A stretch of 64,000 nt of DNA from Staphylococcus capitis subsp. capitis (GTDB lineage Bacteria > Bacillota > Bacilli > Staphylococcales > Staphylococcaceae), in assembly GCF_040739495.1 (NCBI RefSeq), contig NZ_CP145263.1:682001-746000 (forward strand), read 5' to 3'. The translations under genes were made by a program, and so were the position numbers. Below the pieces are notes generated by a model. That model was not told the DNA's origin and searched no databases. It saw nothing but the letters and a program-made list of their open reading frames with translations. Below are positions 62,601 to 64,000 of this stretch, piece by piece (within the stretch, counting starts at the first letter, position 1; each line of letters begins with the position of its first letter).

Positions 62601-63977
62601 ATGACTGAGGAAATTAACTATTTTTGGCTAAATTGTGGTTATAATAGATGGAATCACAATGAACCCCTTGTAGGTCAAACAACTTTATTTGAATCGGGTG
62701 CACATTTCAATCCTTCTCAAGGATTTCGTGCTTTTAAAAAGGCCAAAGCAGGAGATCAAGTCATCTTTTATCAAGTACAAACTGATTCTGGTTTATTAGG
62801 TATTGGCGAAATTATAAGTGTTCAAGCAGGCGCTCAAAATAAAATTAGGGTAGAATTTAAATTCAATGAAGAACTGAAATCATTGACGACCGACTATTTA
62901 AAACGAAGTGAAGCTTTAGATTTTCGTATGAATAATATGAAAGAAACGTTGTTTAATCAAATTAAACAATCAGAATTTGATTTAATAGTAAGTTTAGGAA
63001 AAGGGGAATCTAAAATCCCAAGATACTTTTTATTATCTGAAACAGATGACTTTGAACCAGGTAAAAATTATACAATTTTTACGCATACTTACAATGGAAT
63101 AAAAAGAAATGGTTATCACTTCTATACACAACTTGAAGTTGGAGATAATATTATTATCTATAATAAAGAAAAAGATCAATCAGTAGTAGGTATCGGCGAA
63201 GTGTCTCGTCATATTCATGAGAAACCTCCAATTCCAGGTAGAACGAATAGTACGGCTATTGAAATCTTGTATGGCAAGAATATTAACCCAATTTCCTTAG
63301 GTCATTTAAATAAACATCAGAAATTAAAGAATTTATATTTCTTACAAGAAAATGCTAAACAAGCTATCGCGAGTATGTCACAAACACAATATGATGCTAT
63401 ATTAGAAATGAGTGACAATAATGGTATTAAAAATCCATTCGAGACAGTTCAAAAATCAGAAGTCACTGAATATCAAAATGATGATTCACTCAAACCATTT
63501 ATATTATTAGTTGTTGATAGAAAAGAAGAAGGCTTAAAAGCAGCTAATGATTTATTACAAAAAACAAATGCAAATCCTGTCATTACTAGTGGACATCCTG
63601 ATTTTACAGAGGATATGTTATATGGCAAATATTTACCAAATGAATCAGGCGCTCTATATTATCGCGAAGGATTTATTACGCAATTAATGCCTACCAAAGA
63701 TAAAAATTATTTAGTTATTGATAATTTTAATCGTATCGATCCAGATATCTTCCAAACGTACATTAATGTATTAGAAGGTTATGAGGTGACATTACCTAGG
63801 TACAATAAAGATGGAAGTATGATTAAATGGTCTAAGAACAAAGATTCCTTCTATCACTTTAATCCTAATTGGCATATTATTGGTGTAACATATGATTCTA
63901 TTGAGGACATTAAACAGAAGTATTCTCAACAGTTTCTTAAGTATACGCGCATTGTACGCGTTAATCATTCAGAGTAA
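62601..63977 (+). CDS. protein with two EVE-like domains and a degenerate McrB-like C-terminal region
   Basis: The 458-residue protein begins with an EVE/PUA-like domain (about residues 5-140; YFWLNCGYNRWNHNE, GDQVIFYQVQ) and has a second, similar one (about residues 150-265; YTIFTHTYNGIKRNGYHFY, VGDNIIIYNK, VVGIGEVSR). EVE domains often read modified DNA or RNA bases. The last third resembles the core of McrB-type AAA+ GTPases: LVIDNFNRIDPDIFQTYINV near residue 371 is a Walker B-like segment, and WHIIGVTYDSI near 424 is like the sensor 1 strand. I see no Walker A loop in the region (residues 295-325), so nucleotide hydrolysis is doubtful. GGAG lies before the ATG. Function unknown; defence or RNA processing is possible. 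Confidence 0.7.
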   Translation: MTEEINYFWLNCGYNRWNHNEPLVGQTTLFESGAHFNPSQGFRAFKKAKAGDQVIFYQVQTDSGLLGIGEIISVQAGAQNKIRVEFKFNEELKSLTTDYLKRSEALDFRMNNMKETLFNQIKQSEFDLIVSLGKGESKIPRYFLLSETDDFEPGKNYTIFTHTYNGIKRNGYHFYTQLEVGDNIIIYNKEKDQSVVGIGEVSRHIHEKPPIPGRTNSTAIEILYGKNINPISLGHLNKHQKLKNLYFLQENAKQAIASMSQTQYDAILEMSDNNGIKNPFETVQKSEVTEYQNDDSLKPFILLVVDRKEEGLKAANDLLQKTNANPVITSGHPDFTEDMLYGKYLPNESGALYYREGFITQLMPTKDKNYLVIDNFNRIDPDIFQTYINVLEGYEVTLPRYNKDGSMIKWSKNKDSFYHFNPNWHIIGVTYDSIEDIKQKYSQQFLKYTRIVRVNHSE

Positions 63978-64000
63978 GTTAGTTTAATAGAATATTTTAA

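Overview
The window is chromosomal DNA of a Staphylococcus. The evidence is low-GC coding sequence with strong Shine-Dalgarno sites, and gene content that matches the staphylococcal core: the lac tagatose-6-phosphate operon, asp23/amaP, the staphyloferrin A locus with htsABC, sepA, mtlARFD and czrAB. The 16S V1-V2 region (the stretch around positions 37970-38040) looks like the S. epidermidis / S. capitis / S. caprae group and, from memory, most like S. capitis or S. caprae. Species level is a guess that needs a database comparison. I see no insertion sequence, prophage, integrase or CRISPR array. The rRNA/tRNA operon sits in the middle.

Layout, left to right. (1) 1-1420: end of truA, then rplM-rpsI with an L13-type leader. 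(2) 1585-2316: a sirtuin on the minus strand. (3) 2571-10094: lacR, then lacABCDFEG for lactose/galactose uptake and the tagatose-6-phosphate pathway. lacD carries one in-frame stop codon, so the aldolase step looks broken while all neighbours are intact. (4) 10156-14658: a lipase-like hydrolase, a flavin monooxygenase with a repeat-built insertion, and two zinc-free MDR oxidoreductases. (5) 14870-18002: the OpuD2 betaine carrier and the sigma-B type amaP / DUF2273 / asp23 operon. (6) 18203-27620: sfaD and divergent sfaABC (staphyloferrin A synthesis and export), then htsABC (uptake). Fur boxes stand in front of both units, and a terminator-like hairpin lies inside the start of htsB.

(7) 27763-32519: a gate-domain transporter, an IsdG/I-type heme monooxygenase with a TTG start, a small SunI/YnzG-like protein under a perfect cre site, a membrane hydrolase, a UDP-sugar pyrophosphorylase and a hemolysin III protein. 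(8) 32663-36120: three multidrug efflux genes in a row (sdrM-like, sepA, lmrB-like). (9) 36264-37328: mrp. (10) 37489-43230: rRNA operon (two promoters, 16S-23S-5S) followed by tRNAs Asn-Glu-Val-Tyr-Gln-Lys. (11) 43322-47493: arginase with a perfect cre, then cdaA-cdaR-glmM. (12) 47581-52767: the mannitol operon mtlA-R-F-D on the minus strand. (13) 53016-55244: glmS with its self-cleaving ribozyme leader. (14) 55514-60667: a HAD phosphatase, a membrane protein with a long charged tail, a metallophosphoesterase, czrB/czrA with the zinc operator, and an NAD(P)-binding protein. (15) 61132-63977: manA, a small membrane protein, and a protein with two EVE-like domains followed by a degenerate McrB-like region.

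Themes that connect the genes are sugar metabolism under CcpA-type control (lac, arginase, the small SunI-like gene), iron acquisition under Fur, and cell-wall precursor supply with c-di-AMP (cdaA, glmM, glmS). The strongest candidates for a second look are the EVE-EVE-McrB-like protein, the lacD nonsense codon and the intragenic hairpin in htsB. None of these amounts to a proven new system from sequence alone.
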